From: Uranotaenia lowii
Lineage: Eukaryota; Arthropoda; Insecta; Diptera; Culicidae
Direction of reading: 5' to 3'
Assembly (NCBI RefSeq): GCF_029784155.1
Contig: NC_073691.1
Coordinates: forward strand, 128,464,714 to 128,528,713
Length of the DNA stretch: 64,000 nucleotides
Shown: positions 12,936 to 23,584 of the stretch, piece after piece
Layout: every line of letters starts with the position of its first letter
How positions within the stretch are numbered: the first letter of the stretch is position 1
Translations under genes and position numbers: made by a program
The notes under the pieces: generated by a model
Told to the model about the DNA's origin: nothing
Databases searched by the model: none
Seen by the model: only the letters and a program-made list of their open reading frames with translations

Positions 12936-13372
12936 CTGTGAAAGATTTTAGTTGAAAAAAGACGAAGAATCGGAAGAGAGAAAAAAGGCATTGAAATTTA
13001 GTGTTGGTCGGTTCATTGATCATGCAATAGGTCAAATGTTTTAGCGAGATAGAGGTTGAGACGAGATTTTTAAGATTGTTGACTGAGGAGTGGGGTTCTG
13101 AGAAAAAAGAGGGGGTGGGGGATACATCGAACGATTTATCATAATGCTGGTTCTTTTGTGTTATATCTTGTGCTGTTGGTGGTTCGGGTTTGTAACAGAA
13201 CTATGTAGTTGGAAATGCCATCTTGCAACACAAAAGAACGTTGTAGGTACCTTAGAATGTTCGGTGATGGAAGGGTGGAGATGTTGTAATGGATCTTGAT
13301 ATTGATGGAACGAGGGAGGAGGAAATCAAAATTTGGGTAAAGAATATAAAATTATCGAAATGAAATTTCTAC
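12936..13372 (-). other. ps: ps intron of 437 bp
   Basis: The donor GTAGAAAT follows CATATTAAG at 13373; the acceptor is TTTCACAG at 12936. Phase 0. Nothing else is recognisable inside. Confidence 0.9.
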
Positions 13373-14013
13373 CTTAATATGTTCAAGCAATTGTGTGGTA
13401 ACTGTAGGATTAGTCTGTGGTGATGGTGCACCTAGATTTAATGACAGATTCAGTCCGGTGCCGTTGACCAGTAAACCGGCCGCGGAAGCCCCGGGTAGTG
13501 CGCCGCTCAGTGCGGAATTTAATGATGCGGTACTGGAGCTGAAAGTGGGATTCTGTGAGGCGGCAAATGGCGAACCAGTGGGGTTGAAATTAGCCACCGG
13601 TCCGTTGATGTCTGCGTATGATACGTTCAAGCATGAACCGGATGAGGGATCTTCGACGATCTTGGCCAGGATCATTTTGCATGCAATCTTGTTGTTTTCC
13701 TTCTCGCCGATTATTGTGATGCAACGCTCCTGGAGGGTAAGTTCTTTCGGCTTTTGCGAAATCTGTACGTACGAGCCAGAATCCTCTTTGATTTGTTTGA
13801 TATAGGCGCCGGCTTTGCCGATGATCATACCGGCCGTGGAGTTGGGAACCAACACCTTAACCTGTTTATCCCGATCGGCCGCCTGTTTAGCGTCGGCATC
13901 CGTAAGTGCCTTGGCAATGTCCGGCTTCTCACGAATCTTATCAATGATAAAATCGAGCACAGTCAATATGCCATCGACTGTGCCACTAATGAGACATACT
14001 CGTTCGGATGTTC
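13373..14013 (-). CDS. ps: pasilla exon: end of KH1, complete KH2
   Basis: The acceptor CCTCAAG ends at 14014; the exon starts with two bases that complete a Gly codon, then TSERVCLISGTVDGI, the last strand of KH1, and its helix DFIIDKIREKPD. KH2 follows at about 50 residues into the exon: KVLVPNSTAGMIIGKAGAYI, KQIKEDSGSYVQISQKP, LQERCITIIGEKENNKIACK, MILAKIVEDP. The GxxG loop reads G-K-A-G. The post-KH2 segment contains NVSYADINGPVANFNPTGSP, GLLVNGTGLNLSLNLGAPSP and TQLLEHIK. 641 nt equals two bases plus 213 codons, ending in phase 0. Open sequence above 14013 is intronic: it contains the CTA-repeat translation (Thr runs) and no conserved residues. Confidence 0.95.
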
Positions 14014-14098
14014 CTTGAGGATGAGAAGTAAAATGAGAGAGAAAAAAAGAGACTCGGTGAGCTGAGAATGTGAAACTTTTTACAGATGCTGATAGTTT

Positions 14099-14155
14099 AG
14101 GAGTAGTAGTAGTAGTAGTAGTAGTAGAAGTAATAGTAGTAGTAGTAGTAGTAAT
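14099..14155. repeat. (GTA)n microsatellite
   Basis: Nearly pure AGT/GTA repeats with two interruptions, inside the 808-bp ps intron, about 90 bp upstream of the KH2 exon acceptor in the ps direction. Confidence 0.95.
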
Positions 14156-14695
14156 ACAGAAGAATAGGAGAAAAATATAGGAAAAATGTTTTGAGCGATT
14201 GATTAAACGGATTATCGAACGAGTTTGATTCGTTGGCAGTGAATGATAACCGAAAAGGAAACAGAAAATAATAAAATTAACATACACACGTATAAACTGG
14301 ACAGAGATACACTTTTCATTTGGCGATTGTGTGTGTTTTTTTGTTTGTTGTGAGGAAGGGTATTTGAATTACACAGAAAATATGATCTTGAAGGTGGAGA
14401 GATATGTATGATGCAATGATAGCTCATTCTGTTCAGATGCAATTGAGAGCATTGATTTTGATTTCTTATATTTTCAAAAGGAAAAATTAATTCTTTTTGA
14501 GTCAAGAACCTCAATGGATCGCGAGTGTGATTCAAAATTTTGAAGTGTCTTAACAATAAAGGGAAGTCAACAACATTCGGTTAACCAAATTTCAAATGAA
14601 TTTAAACGGAGACTTTGGGAGGAATGTAAGTCAAAAAATGGTCTGCACACACATCTTGGAATCGGAAATACAAGGCCATTGATGTGAGGAATAAT

Positions 14696-14719
14696 AGTGG
14701 TGGTGGTGGTGGTGGTGGT
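14696..14719. repeat. (GGT)n microsatellite
   Basis: Eight consecutive GGT-type triplets in the 808-bp ps intron. Confidence 0.9.
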
Positions 14720-14821
14720 TCTGTAGAGAGTAACTAGTTGAGAGTTTTGCGGGCTTAATTGGATGCATTCGGATCTGGGACTCTGCCCCGCCGGAAGATC
14801 AACTACATCGAAGGTTCTTAC

Positions 14822-15028
14822 CAGGATAGAAGTCGTGTGCCTTGGACATCTTTACTCGAGCGCCGGCATCCTTCTGCAGCGAGGCAATGGTTTCGCCACC
14901 CTTACCGATGATGGCTCCGGCTGCCACCGATGGAACCAACGTTTTGAAGTGATAATTATCCGTACCGACGACGCTGGCCACACTGCCGCCATTGGTTGTG
15001 GTCGTTGTCGTCGTTGTGGTGCCAGTTG
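14822..15028 (-). CDS. ps: pasilla exon: KH1 (5'-most exon resolved)
   Basis: The acceptor TTCTCTTTGCAG ends at 15029. The exon begins with two bases completing a codon, then a Thr-run and [13 protein letters not shown], then KH1: [44 protein letters not shown] plus one base of Gly before the GTAAGA donor. The loop G-K-G-G is canonical. 207 nt equals two bases, 68 codons and one base. The protein N-terminus lies in an upstream exon I could not find, because the frame enters this exon at the second codon position. The ATG at 15053 lies in the intron and should not be used as start. Confidence 0.94.
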
Positions 15029-15292
15029 CTGCAAAGAGAAATTTTGAAAGCATTTCGGTTATTATACGTTCAATTGAGAATTAGAGCTGAAATAATTTAC
15101 TGATTGATCCACGCTAGTTTAGAGAGCAGTATTGTAGGAAATCACAAAATAGTTTTAACAGTAAACGGTCTGGTTAAATAGTCCCCAGTTAACAAACACA
15201 TATATGGAGTTCTGAATATTATTATTTTCAATTAGATCAATCATCAAGTGTACAGAGGGTGAGTTCACAAAGTTTTATGATTTTATGATATA
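15029..15292. other. Start of the long region upstream of the resolved ps exons
   Basis: Intronic to ps in the minus direction if the missing N-terminal exon lies further right. No gene or repeat recognised. Confidence 0.4.
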
Positions 15293-16210
15293 CCGTCAAA
15301 CGGGAAATCATGCAACAGAAGGATTTTTAATTTTTTTTATATAGGGCCTTATTACATAAGATGAGTCACGAGTCATTTTACTCGAGTGAGCCATTTTGGT
15401 ATTACAGTAGTCGAGTCGAGTAGAACTTCAGAAGAGTAACGAGTAGCTCGACTGAGTCGACTGCTTGAAAGTTCGTGACTCAGCTGTCACGATTAACCGA
15501 GCCAAGTTTGTTTTGATCCGGTTTTGTTTACCATTTGTAAATTAGGCTTCTACAGGCCACTATAAAAACAGTAAACATTAACGAAATCTTTCAGAAATGA
15601 CAGAAAAATCAGTGAAAAGCCTGATGTTTTGCATTAGGAAGCATTTTAAAGACGGTTTGAAAATTTTCAACATGACAGCCACCATACGAGCGCTCAAAAT
15701 AATTCGATCAGTTTCACTCGACTTCCGTAACACGACATTTCGCTCGACTCGACAATGACTGGATTCGAGTTGAGTTACTCGACTCGTTTTATGTAATTGA
15801 GCCCATAATGTAATGAAGTTATCATTTATGATAACAAAATGATGGTGACATAGTTTCTCACATCGTGAAAAAAATGTAAAATTTGATTAGAACAAAACTG
15901 CGAATATTACTGCAATTGGTGCTTTATGCGTTATAACATATCAAACATATATCAAAAACTATAAATTTTCGAACGTGTTCATTTGATTTTACATTAAATT
16001 CAAAGTTTTTTGCAGCCTCTAGGGTGAAAATCGCGTGTTTTTGAAAATTTCAAAATAACTGGTGATATCAATATTTTTTTCTGACAAAGACAATTTGATG
16101 TCCTACCAACCTTGAAACTTTTGATGTACCAGCGGTGTGGTTATCTGTGAACATTTAGTTTTTAGAAGCCATTGAAGTTGAAAAGAGTTGCATGATGCCC
16201 CAGTTGACGG
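15293..16210. mobile_element. TA-target MITE with CCGTCAA termini
   Basis: The left end reads CCGTCAAACGGGAAATCATG after TA (15291-15292). The right end is its imperfect reverse complement, ending CAGTTGACGG at 16210 before TA (16211-16212). Both ends share the CATGATT/ATCATG plus GCAAC core. The TA duplication and inverted ends suggest a non-autonomous Tc1/mariner-type element. A second element (15344-15804) is inserted within it. No coding sequence. Confidence 0.65.
15344..15804. mobile_element. Nested 461-bp MITE with GGGCCTTATTACATAA end
   Basis: The left end GGGCCTTATTACATAA (from 15344) and right end TTATGTAATTGAGCCC (to 15804) are imperfect inverted repeats. They are flanked by ATA at 15341-15343 and 15805-15807. 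A 3-bp duplication with GGGCC-type ends fits a PIF/Harbinger-like MITE. Subterminal motifs GAGTCGAGT/ACTCGACTC recur in both arms. It lies inside the 15293-16210 element, so it is younger. Confidence 0.65.
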
Positions 16211-17619
16211 TATCTGAATACAAAAAAAAAATGTCGTTTTTTTTTACTTTATTCATTTATGCCAGTATTTCAACGATGTCATCTTTGGCATAATGCACGT
16301 TTCAGCACATTTATGGCACGAGGGGATTTTTTTTTATTATCTGACAATTTGCGCCGGGGGTCTTCAGATTTTTCCCAAAATTGAAAATTTGGTTCATTTT
16401 TGCGACTTAAAAACACATGTATTTTTTCAGATTTCTAACATTTTTATTTTTTGAGTTAGCTTCGGTTAGATTTTTTTGTAAATAAAAAATAACCATTTTT
16501 CAAAGCTACATAACTCTGTTGTTTCTTAACAGAAATTATAAAATAGCACATCAAAATGCATTGAAATTTTATCAGCTTTCCAAATAGAATAGTTGAAAAA
16601 AATTAAATAATGACCTTCAACATGAAAAGTTGTAAATAAACTTTAAATGGCGTCTAAAAGTACCGTCTGCACCACCGAATATTTTGCAAAAAATACCATT
16701 TTATAGCTCGATTTATGATGCAACTTTCATCTGAAGACACCAAAGTGGGCCATTAACACCTTGAAGAGTTATGAAAGAAATAATGACAATAAATCTCTTT
16801 TTTTGCATCGGAAACAAACAATGGTCGAACAACTGCACTCACATATGGAGATAGCAAGCACTTCTAACAACATGGAAACAAAAGAACTTACCAAAGCAGG
16901 TAAAAAACACTACTTTTTCGTGCTTTGTAGAGTGTTTGCAGCTAAACTGACATTAAATTTTAACCAAAATTCTGAGTATCGTATTGTTTATGTGATATAA
17001 CTAATGATGGGAATGTTGCTTTTACAACCTGGTCATATACTATATTACTTATTAATTTTTCGATCAAAGATCATTGTGAAGCATAATCAATGCCAATAGT
17101 AGAAGGTTCAGTCCCTGTGTTTGGGATCACAAAAATGTGATTAAAGAAATGAAATATAGACGTGCTTTACATAGTTTTTATATCGGGAGCCAAAATCCTT
17201 TCCCATTGATCAAAAAAGTATGAGAAAGTGGCACAAATGTTGTAGAAATAATCAAAGAGCTCAGTATGGCCAGCCCAGGCTGTAAAATGAAGAAAATATG
17301 ATACTTTTACCGTATTCGTTTTCTACATTCGCCCAGTTTTGAGGTTTACCATACTAGAACGAATATAATTCGTCGTCAGTGTTTTGCTACCTCGATCGCT
17401 CACACACGAATCTTCAGTGTTCCACCGTCCATTTTCAATGAAATCTGAGGAATTACGGATGCAAAACTTAGCGCATAAACTTCTAAAAATGACAGTAAAA
17501 TGTTGTAAAAGCTTGTTGTGACCTGGTGCAAAACTGGGTATAAACGAATACGTTATTAGATTTTTGGATATAACATGAAATCAGTTAAGCTGCAACAATC
17601 TACCGCCCCTTCTTTTATA

Positions 17620-17817
17620 ACAGTCCCATATACAAAAATAAGCAAGCAAGACAATCAGCTTTTTCTGTTTTGGAATATATTTTTAAATTGTGACCACCAC
17701 TTTCAGCATAAACGAAAATCGTTTCTAGGTTGTCATTATAAATCGTTAGACCTGAAATTTTCGAAATTGGGTTATTGGTAAGGTCGAGAGCACCATTTTT
17801 ATTCATTATGGGACTGT
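17620..17817. mobile_element. 198-bp TA-flanked MITE
   Basis: Termini ACAGTCCCATA and TATGGGACTGT are flanked by TA at 17618-17619 and 17818-17819. The pattern is Tc1/mariner-like. Nested in the spacer of the 16322-18917 element. Confidence 0.6.
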
Positions 17818-17859
17818 TAAACGACCATATTTGAAACCTTTTTCGAATCTACTAGCATA

Positions 17860-18289
17860 ACAGTCCCATACAAAATATATTTTTCTCACCAAGCTACTTT
17901 CTAAGACTTAAATTTTATCATTTTTGAACTTCTAAATGCAATTGTCAGAAAAAGAAACATACTTTTGCAAAAAAAATATCATGAATTCCACATTGTAAGT
18001 TGAATCTTTTTACGATTCTTGATTGCATCCGATAGTTTTTCGCTCAGGAAGTCATTCCTAAGAAAGTCAGACGAAAACTAGTGTGCATCATTCGACATCA
18101 AGTGAGTTAAAAAAATGTTTAAATGATTCAAAGCAAACCAAAGACTACTTCGCCGAAAGAAACATTTCATATAGGACAGCCAAGAATTGATATTTTTTTT
18201 CGAAATTTCTAGAACAAAACCTCTTTTTTTAGTCTTTTATGTTAAAGCCTTATTTTGACCTAAAATGACGAAAATTCATATGGGACTGT
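17860..18289. mobile_element. 430-bp TA-flanked MITE, same termini
   Basis: Termini ACAGTCCCATA and TATGGGACTGT are flanked by TA at 17858-17859 and 18290-18291. The interior differs from the 17620-17817 copy. Also nested in the foldback spacer. Confidence 0.6.
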
Positions 18290-18921
18290 TATGCGAGTAG
18301 GGGCTGTCTGAAAAGGACGAAAAAATAGTGTTTTTTACCAGCTTTGATAAGTTCTTTTGTTTCCATGTTGTTAGAAGTGCTTGCTATCTCCATATGTGAG
18401 TGCAGTTGTTCGACCATTGTTTGTTTCCGATGCAAAAAAAGAGATTTATTGTCATTATTTCTTTCATAACTCTTCAAGGTGTTAATGGCCCACTTTGGTG
18501 TCTTCAGATGAAAGTTGCATCATAAATCGAGCTATACAATGGTATTTTTTGCAAAATATTCGGTGGTGCAGACGGTACTTTTAGACGCCATTTAAAGTTT
18601 ATTTACAACTTTTCATGTTGAAGGTCATTATTTAATTTTTTTCAACTATTCTATTTGGAAAGCTGATAAAATTTCAATGCATTTTGATGTGCTATTTTAT
18701 AATTTCTGCTGAGAAACAACAGAGTTATGTAGCTTTGAAAAATGGTTATTTTTTATTTACAAAAAAATCTAACCGAAGCTAACTCAAAAAATAAAAATGT
18801 TAGAAATCTGAAAAAATACATGTGTTTTTAAGTCGTAAAAATGAACCAAATTTTCAATTTTGGGGAAAATCTGAAGACCCCGGGCGCAAACCTGTCAGAT
18901 AATAAAAAAAAATCCCCACGA

Positions 18922-20392
18922 AGCTCCAATCGGCATTGAAATTTGTAACCTCTTCTTTGGGTGTAGATGAAAACAAAAGTCATTGACGTCACCTTACTAC
19001 TCTACTGAATTTCGCCAACCTTTTGGAGTGGAAAAACTAATGAGAAATATCACTTTGCCACACCAATTTTTATTAGAAAACACCATCGACGAAGCCACTA
19101 TTTCGCCACTCGACGGAGACAAAGTCACATGAAAGATGGAGGAAAACTTCTTTTGCCGGTAAATTGTGGAAAATGAAACACCATACCCATCATCCGTGAC
19201 GACGCCTCCGCCGATGACGATGAGCGACGTTAAAAGCCGACACATCTCTCCTAAGGAGCTGAGACACCTTTTTCGTGACCGACCTATGTAGCTACACACC
19301 GGGTACACACCTGAGTGGGGTTGAGGCTGGGAATGAGAAGAGGTCCTACGGAAAAGGGAAGACGAGGAGAGGGGAAGGTTGCGTTTCGCATATTATAATA
19401 TCCGGGGATCCGGTAAACCGTCGTCATTGCGCGTCGTCGTCTTCTTTTCTTTAGAGGAAAAGAAAAGAGCGGTTAAAAATACAATTTCCTCACGCCTTTC
19501 TGGTGTTGGCGTGCGCCTCGACACACCTTTCATTTTTCCTTGTCTTGTAACCAGAACGGTCTCGAAGAAACCCATCGGAAGATGAAGACGCTTCCTCTGG
19601 GTTTTTCATTCAAGCGTCGGGCTTGTGGTGGATGAGGCATGGGTACGGGGAGATGACGCTTAGACCAAGACATTTTTCACGAATTCACGCAGATCGTTGT
19701 TCGGTTAGTCGGTCGATTGATATGAAGTGATGGGAAAATAGGACGCAAATTTAGTTAGGTTGGTGCCGAAAATTTTGCTGGCCGGCCCTGGTGACCAGAA
19801 AAAATAACCTACTAAGATTCCTACGATCGGTCTCCGTCTCTGATCGATGAAGCTCAGGTTTTTATCGTCAGGTGTTTATAAACTTACACAAAGTGTAGGT
19901 TGGGTTTAAAGTTTCATCTTTAACTGCTGAACAATGTAAGAGATATTTTTTTTTTGAAAATTTTAACCTTTCTTATCAAGGGCAAAATCATACAAATTAC
20001 TGTTAGAACACTTGTCTCACGATTTTCAAAGTGATCCCTACCGGCCCCTGGGGGGGAGGGGGGGGGGGGGGGGGATTTGAGAGCCTACAAGAGGGCCGAT
20101 GAAAGTGCTCAGAATTGCCTATTTTTGTTTCATTTCTATACAAATTTGTTCGAAAATACTCTTAGGGAAGCGGTGAGCTCCAAAATATCGAAATAAGGGG
20201 GCGGTGAGTTAAAATAGTTTGAAAACCACTGTTCTAAATCTATATGTCAATAACATAATTTAATACAACTTTGTTGAAGACTTCAAAGTAATACAAATTG
20301 AGAGAAAAGAGCTGTAATGACTCAAACAAAGTGATTATTATTTCTATTGAAAAAGCTAATTAAATTTCTCATCACTGATTATACAAAGGCCA
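18922..20392. other. Mostly single-copy non-coding DNA with a G-run
   Basis: No gene recognised. The segment 18980-19780 is of higher complexity and GC than its surroundings (for example GTGACGACGCCTCC near 19196) and could be regulatory, but nothing specific supports that. The open frames at 19379 and 18997 have no family signature. A 25-bp G-rich run lies at 20050-20074. Confidence 0.4.
20050..20074. repeat. Poly(G) run
   Basis: Twenty-four G residues with a single A. It could form G-quadruplex DNA and is a likely place for assembly length error. Confidence 0.9.
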
Positions 20393-20470
20393 GCCGCATC
20401 CCGTGGCGTTGAGGATATCTTTCAAGTCTTCTAAGCGAATGGTCATGAGATCGGATCCCGAATGGAATGG
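20393..20470 (+). repeat. tRNA-like head, possible tRNA-Arg-derived SINE
   Basis: GTGGCGTTGAGGATA resembles the D-arm and box A of a tRNA-Arg. CAAGTCTTCTAAGCG resembles an anticodon arm with TCT. AGATCGGATCCCG resembles box B. Box spacing is tRNA-like, but the acceptor stem does not pair, so this is not a functional tRNA. It could be the 5' part of a SINE, or chance. Confidence 0.4.
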
Positions 20471-20490
20471 TTATTTTTCAATTTTTAGAC

Positions 20491-20513
20491 AATTCAATAA
20501 AATCATTTTAACT
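20491..20513. repeat. 23-bp direct repeat, left copy (target-site duplication)
   Basis: Identical over 23 bp to 22171-22193. It flanks the 20514-22170 insertion on its 5' side. Confidence 0.8.
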
Positions 20514-22170
20514 GGGGGATCTAAGTAGTCAACGCTACAAGAAGGACGTCTTTGACAGAGGCTCCGAAAATTTCAAGATATATCAGGAATAATCGTTATC
20601 AAGGTCTCCAATTTTCCATTCGTGATACCGAAAATGACTATTGCAGCAATAAGGAACTGGACGGAACTGGACGGTATTTTCAGCAAGGAAATGATGGAGG
20701 AATTTGGGGCTATCGAAACATGATTATTCCTGCCTGTTAGATTCCCGATCCCTGAATTGGACGATTTTCCTCAAGGAATGCTCTCCATTAGAAAAGCGGA
20801 TAGCACAAAGCTAAGTACTTTTTGAATTTTTAGTCTTTTAAAGCGTTTTCGTATATTTTCCACTGACACGGAGGCAGTAGCAAATTTCATAAACAAACAA
20901 AATCGCCGCCCGGGAAGATGCATACGTTATATGCATCGTTCAGGGTGAAGATTTTGTTTGTTTATTAGGGAAAAGTGTGCCCCCGTGCCAAAAGAAATTA
21001 GACGAAAACGCTATAAGTTAGGTCAGAATTTGAAAGACACAGTTCACAATGAAACCATTTTAGCGTTTTAGTGGTAATGGAAAACTTTGACTTCCATTTT
21101 CGTCGTTTTGTTGAATTGAGTTGATCGTATAGTGTAGTTTGAGTTTCCGATTAACGGCCTAAGGCATCGTTACATTTTTTAATTGCCTTTAATTGCCATT
21201 TTTACATTATTGTAAAACTAGATACTTTTTTTCACAAAATTAGCCTTAAATAAACTAAACAATTAATCGATGTTATTTCAGGAATGAAAATCTCCAGAAA
21301 GTTGTAGTTTTCATAGGAATTCCAATTTTGGTAGGATCCTAAATCCTGGATTCTGATAATTAATTATTTTTGAAACATAATACTAATATTTACATAATGG
21401 AAAAGTTTTGACAAATTTTTTTCAAAGAATATCTGATACATATTTTATACTTGATGTTGAAATTTAATATGTAAATGGTTAAAGAAAAAAATACAGTCAA
21501 GATTGTTTAATTAACATATTTTTTTAAACCGATATCTTTTTTTTTTAAAATTGATTCTTCAATATTGGAAGTTAATAGTATAAGAACATGATGTATTTCC
21601 AAACTTTCGAGTGTCGTTAGGAAAAAAACAGGAGCGTAGCACAATGTATAGGATTTTGTTTTTCACATCATTACACTAGTCAAAAGTGTATCCTGCTCAT
21701 ATCCTTTTCTCTCAAACCTCCAACCTTAAATTATTTTGCTAGGATGCAGAGGTAACCTCGGTCCTAAAGCGTAAAATTGATCTTTCATCCCTTTCTTCTT
21801 TTTCCAATCTATCCATTGACTACTAGGACGTGGCCGGCGCCGTTATTGATGTTCAAAGAGAGAGCATCTGTTTTGTGCATTGAAGATGAGCTGCTAATCC
21901 CAAGCACCATTCTTTTGACCTTTGAACAAAACTGATGGCCTCGGTCAATCACGGAGTAGCAACCATTGGCGATGTGGAATTCGTTCTACTGAGCCACGCC
22001 TGCGACAATGGAGTTCGAAATGCTTTAAAAGTAATGTCTAAGCAATAATGGAATCACTTAATGATATATAAATATCCTCACTATTGAGGTAGAAACTTAT
22101 GATAAAGTATTTCGGGTTCCATAGTTCAAGGTGGATGTGAGTAGTCAATCCAGCTAAGCTAAGCTAAGCT
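20514..22170 (+). mobile_element. LINE-type insertion with (AGCTA)n tail
   Basis: 1657 bp bounded by the same 23-bp direct repeat on both sides and ending in the short tandem tail CTAAGCTAAGCTAAGCT. Long target duplications and a simple-repeat 3' tail are the marks of target-primed retrotransposition. A GC-rich block (GGACGTGGCCGGCGCCGTTA, near 21828) lies in its 3' half. No reverse transcriptase was recognised, so it may be a 5'-truncated LINE that is mostly 3' UTR, or a long SINE-like element. Confidence 0.65.
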
Positions 22171-22193
22171 AATTCAATAAAATCATTTTAACT
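22171..22193. repeat. 23-bp direct repeat, right copy
   Basis: Identical to 20491-20513; 3' side of the target duplication. Confidence 0.8.
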
Positions 22194-23203
22194 ATTTATG
22201 ACATCACAAAAGGTAGTTTTTTCAGTTTAATATTTGACTGAAGACTTTAATCTATTTAAGAACTTTGTTGAAGCATGAAATGCGTTAAAGATTCATTCTG
22301 GTTCAAAATTATTTCGAAATTCCCATAACGAGGAAAGATAACAAGAAAAAGTAATACTTCCATCACTTTTACGCAAAAGTCAATTTAATTTAATGATTAA
22401 TGGCATTTCGGTGAAGTATACATGCTAACAGGAAGAATTTCAAATGGAAGTAATGAAAATTATAGACGGATAGATTAGATTAAGAAGCATGAAAGGTGTT
22501 GAAAATGAGCCAAGAGCGTGATTTGAGAAAACTTTCGATCCATCCAAGTATCATTGTATAGATCAATGCAAAGTCAGCCTATCGACTTTGCTTCTTCTAG
22601 ACAATGATACGATGCGGGACAAATGGTCTTGTGCGGCTAGTACGCCAAACCAGTTTCAAATTTATACACCTCTGAAAAATGTGAATTTAGATATTTGTGT
22701 TATCATTGTGGATTTCCGAAAAATCATGATGATCGCAATAGTTAGAACTCGAATTTTGAAGTCTGTAGAACATTTTTTTTACACTTTACCCCGTAATATT
22801 TTATATTCGATTTCTTTTTGCAGTACCTGTATTTTTCGCGACCCTCCATTTTTTGTTTTATTTTTATTAATTAAATAAATTCGGATACAAACAAAGCTCA
22901 TTTTCGTTTCAGAACGTGCCAAAATAAATGTAGTGAATAGAATTGAGCCAATAAATAAAATAAAAAGATTTACAAATAAGTGAGTATCGAAAAGGATAAA
23001 AATAGTACATTCCTTGCTTGCACCTTGTTTATCCACATTTAAGTTAAAAATTTATCAAATTTGAGAAAATAATTTATTTTTTGTCCAAAAATGATTGAAA
23101 AATCATTAGCGTGCAAGTGTGACACGAAACACAAACATGAAAAGGAAAAGGAAAAAAATAAAAAAATCATTCTGTTGATTAAATATGGGATGGAAGGACG
23201 TTA
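22194..23203. other. Non-coding, no recognised gene
   Basis: AT-rich. The open frames at 22588 (+) and 22779 (-) overlap, with no motif. Confidence 0.4.
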
Positions 23204-23368
23204 AGCCTAGTCCACACTAGAAGACGGTTCGTCTCGAGACGGTCTCAGCGTCTCCCATTTTCTTCGGAAGACACTGAGACCGTCTCAGGTTTCCAACAAC
23301 AACAACAGACAACAAAGTTCGTCTCATAACAAATATCGCAGTTCATGTTGCCTAGTGTGGACTAGGCT
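23204..23368. mobile_element. 165-bp MITE, TTA target duplication
   Basis: Termini AGCCTAGTCCACACTAG and CTAGTGTGGACTAGGCT are perfect 17-bp inverted repeats, flanked by TTA at 23201-23203 and 23369-23371. Inner sequence shows further symmetry (GAGACGGTCTCAG and CTGAGACCGTCTCAG; GTTCGTCTC repeated). The TTA duplication is typical of PIF/Harbinger MITEs. Confidence 0.8.
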
Positions 23369-23584
23369 TTAGGTTTTTTTATGTAATTGTTTTGTGTAAA
23401 GTTTGTGTTAGATTTAAGTGAATTTCCTCGAAATCGGCATCGAGGGTTACGACAATAAACATCTTAACAAATATAGGTACATTGTTTTTGTACATTTAAA
23501 AAACCTGTACACCCCTCATTTTGAAGGTGTGTGTTTAGAAAGTTACTCCTATTTTGATTTTGGAATTCACTCTTCAGTTGTCAA

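Larger units (their letters stand above)
14014..14821 (-). other. ps: ps intron of 808 bp with two trinucleotide repeats
   Basis: The donor is GTAAGA at 14821-14816 after TATCCTG; the acceptor AG is at 14015-14014. Phase 1. It holds a TAG/GTA repeat (14099-14155) and a GGT repeat (14696-14719). The repeat near the acceptor gives CTACTAC in the sense direction, a pyrimidine-rich context upstream of the splice site. Confidence 0.88.
16322..18917. mobile_element. 2.6-kb element with ~600-bp inverted arms
   Basis: The left arm (16322 to about 16920) and right arm (about 18316-18917) are near-identical reverse complements, starting GGGGATTTTTTTTTATTATC. The 4-bp duplication ACGA flanks both ends (16318-16321 and 18918-18921). 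Both arms contain the same short open frame (MKSYERNNDNKS..., at 16771 + and 18477 -), simply because they mirror each other. The spacer (about 1.4 kb) has no transposase and holds two TA-flanked MITEs. A foldback-type non-autonomous element with a 4-bp target; the superfamily was not determined. Confidence 0.8.

Noticed and set aside
13395..14065. Plus-strand open frames over the KH2 exon
   Set aside because: Shadows of the ps exon on the opposite strand.
14014..14287. N-terminal extension of the KH2 exon frame up to an ATG at 14287
   Set aside because: This stretch is intron: it includes the microsatellite, and a good acceptor at 14014 matches the upstream exon phase.
16761..17000. 79-codon frame repeated at 18289-18477
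   Set aside because: The repetition only reflects the inverted arms of one foldback element; no known domain.
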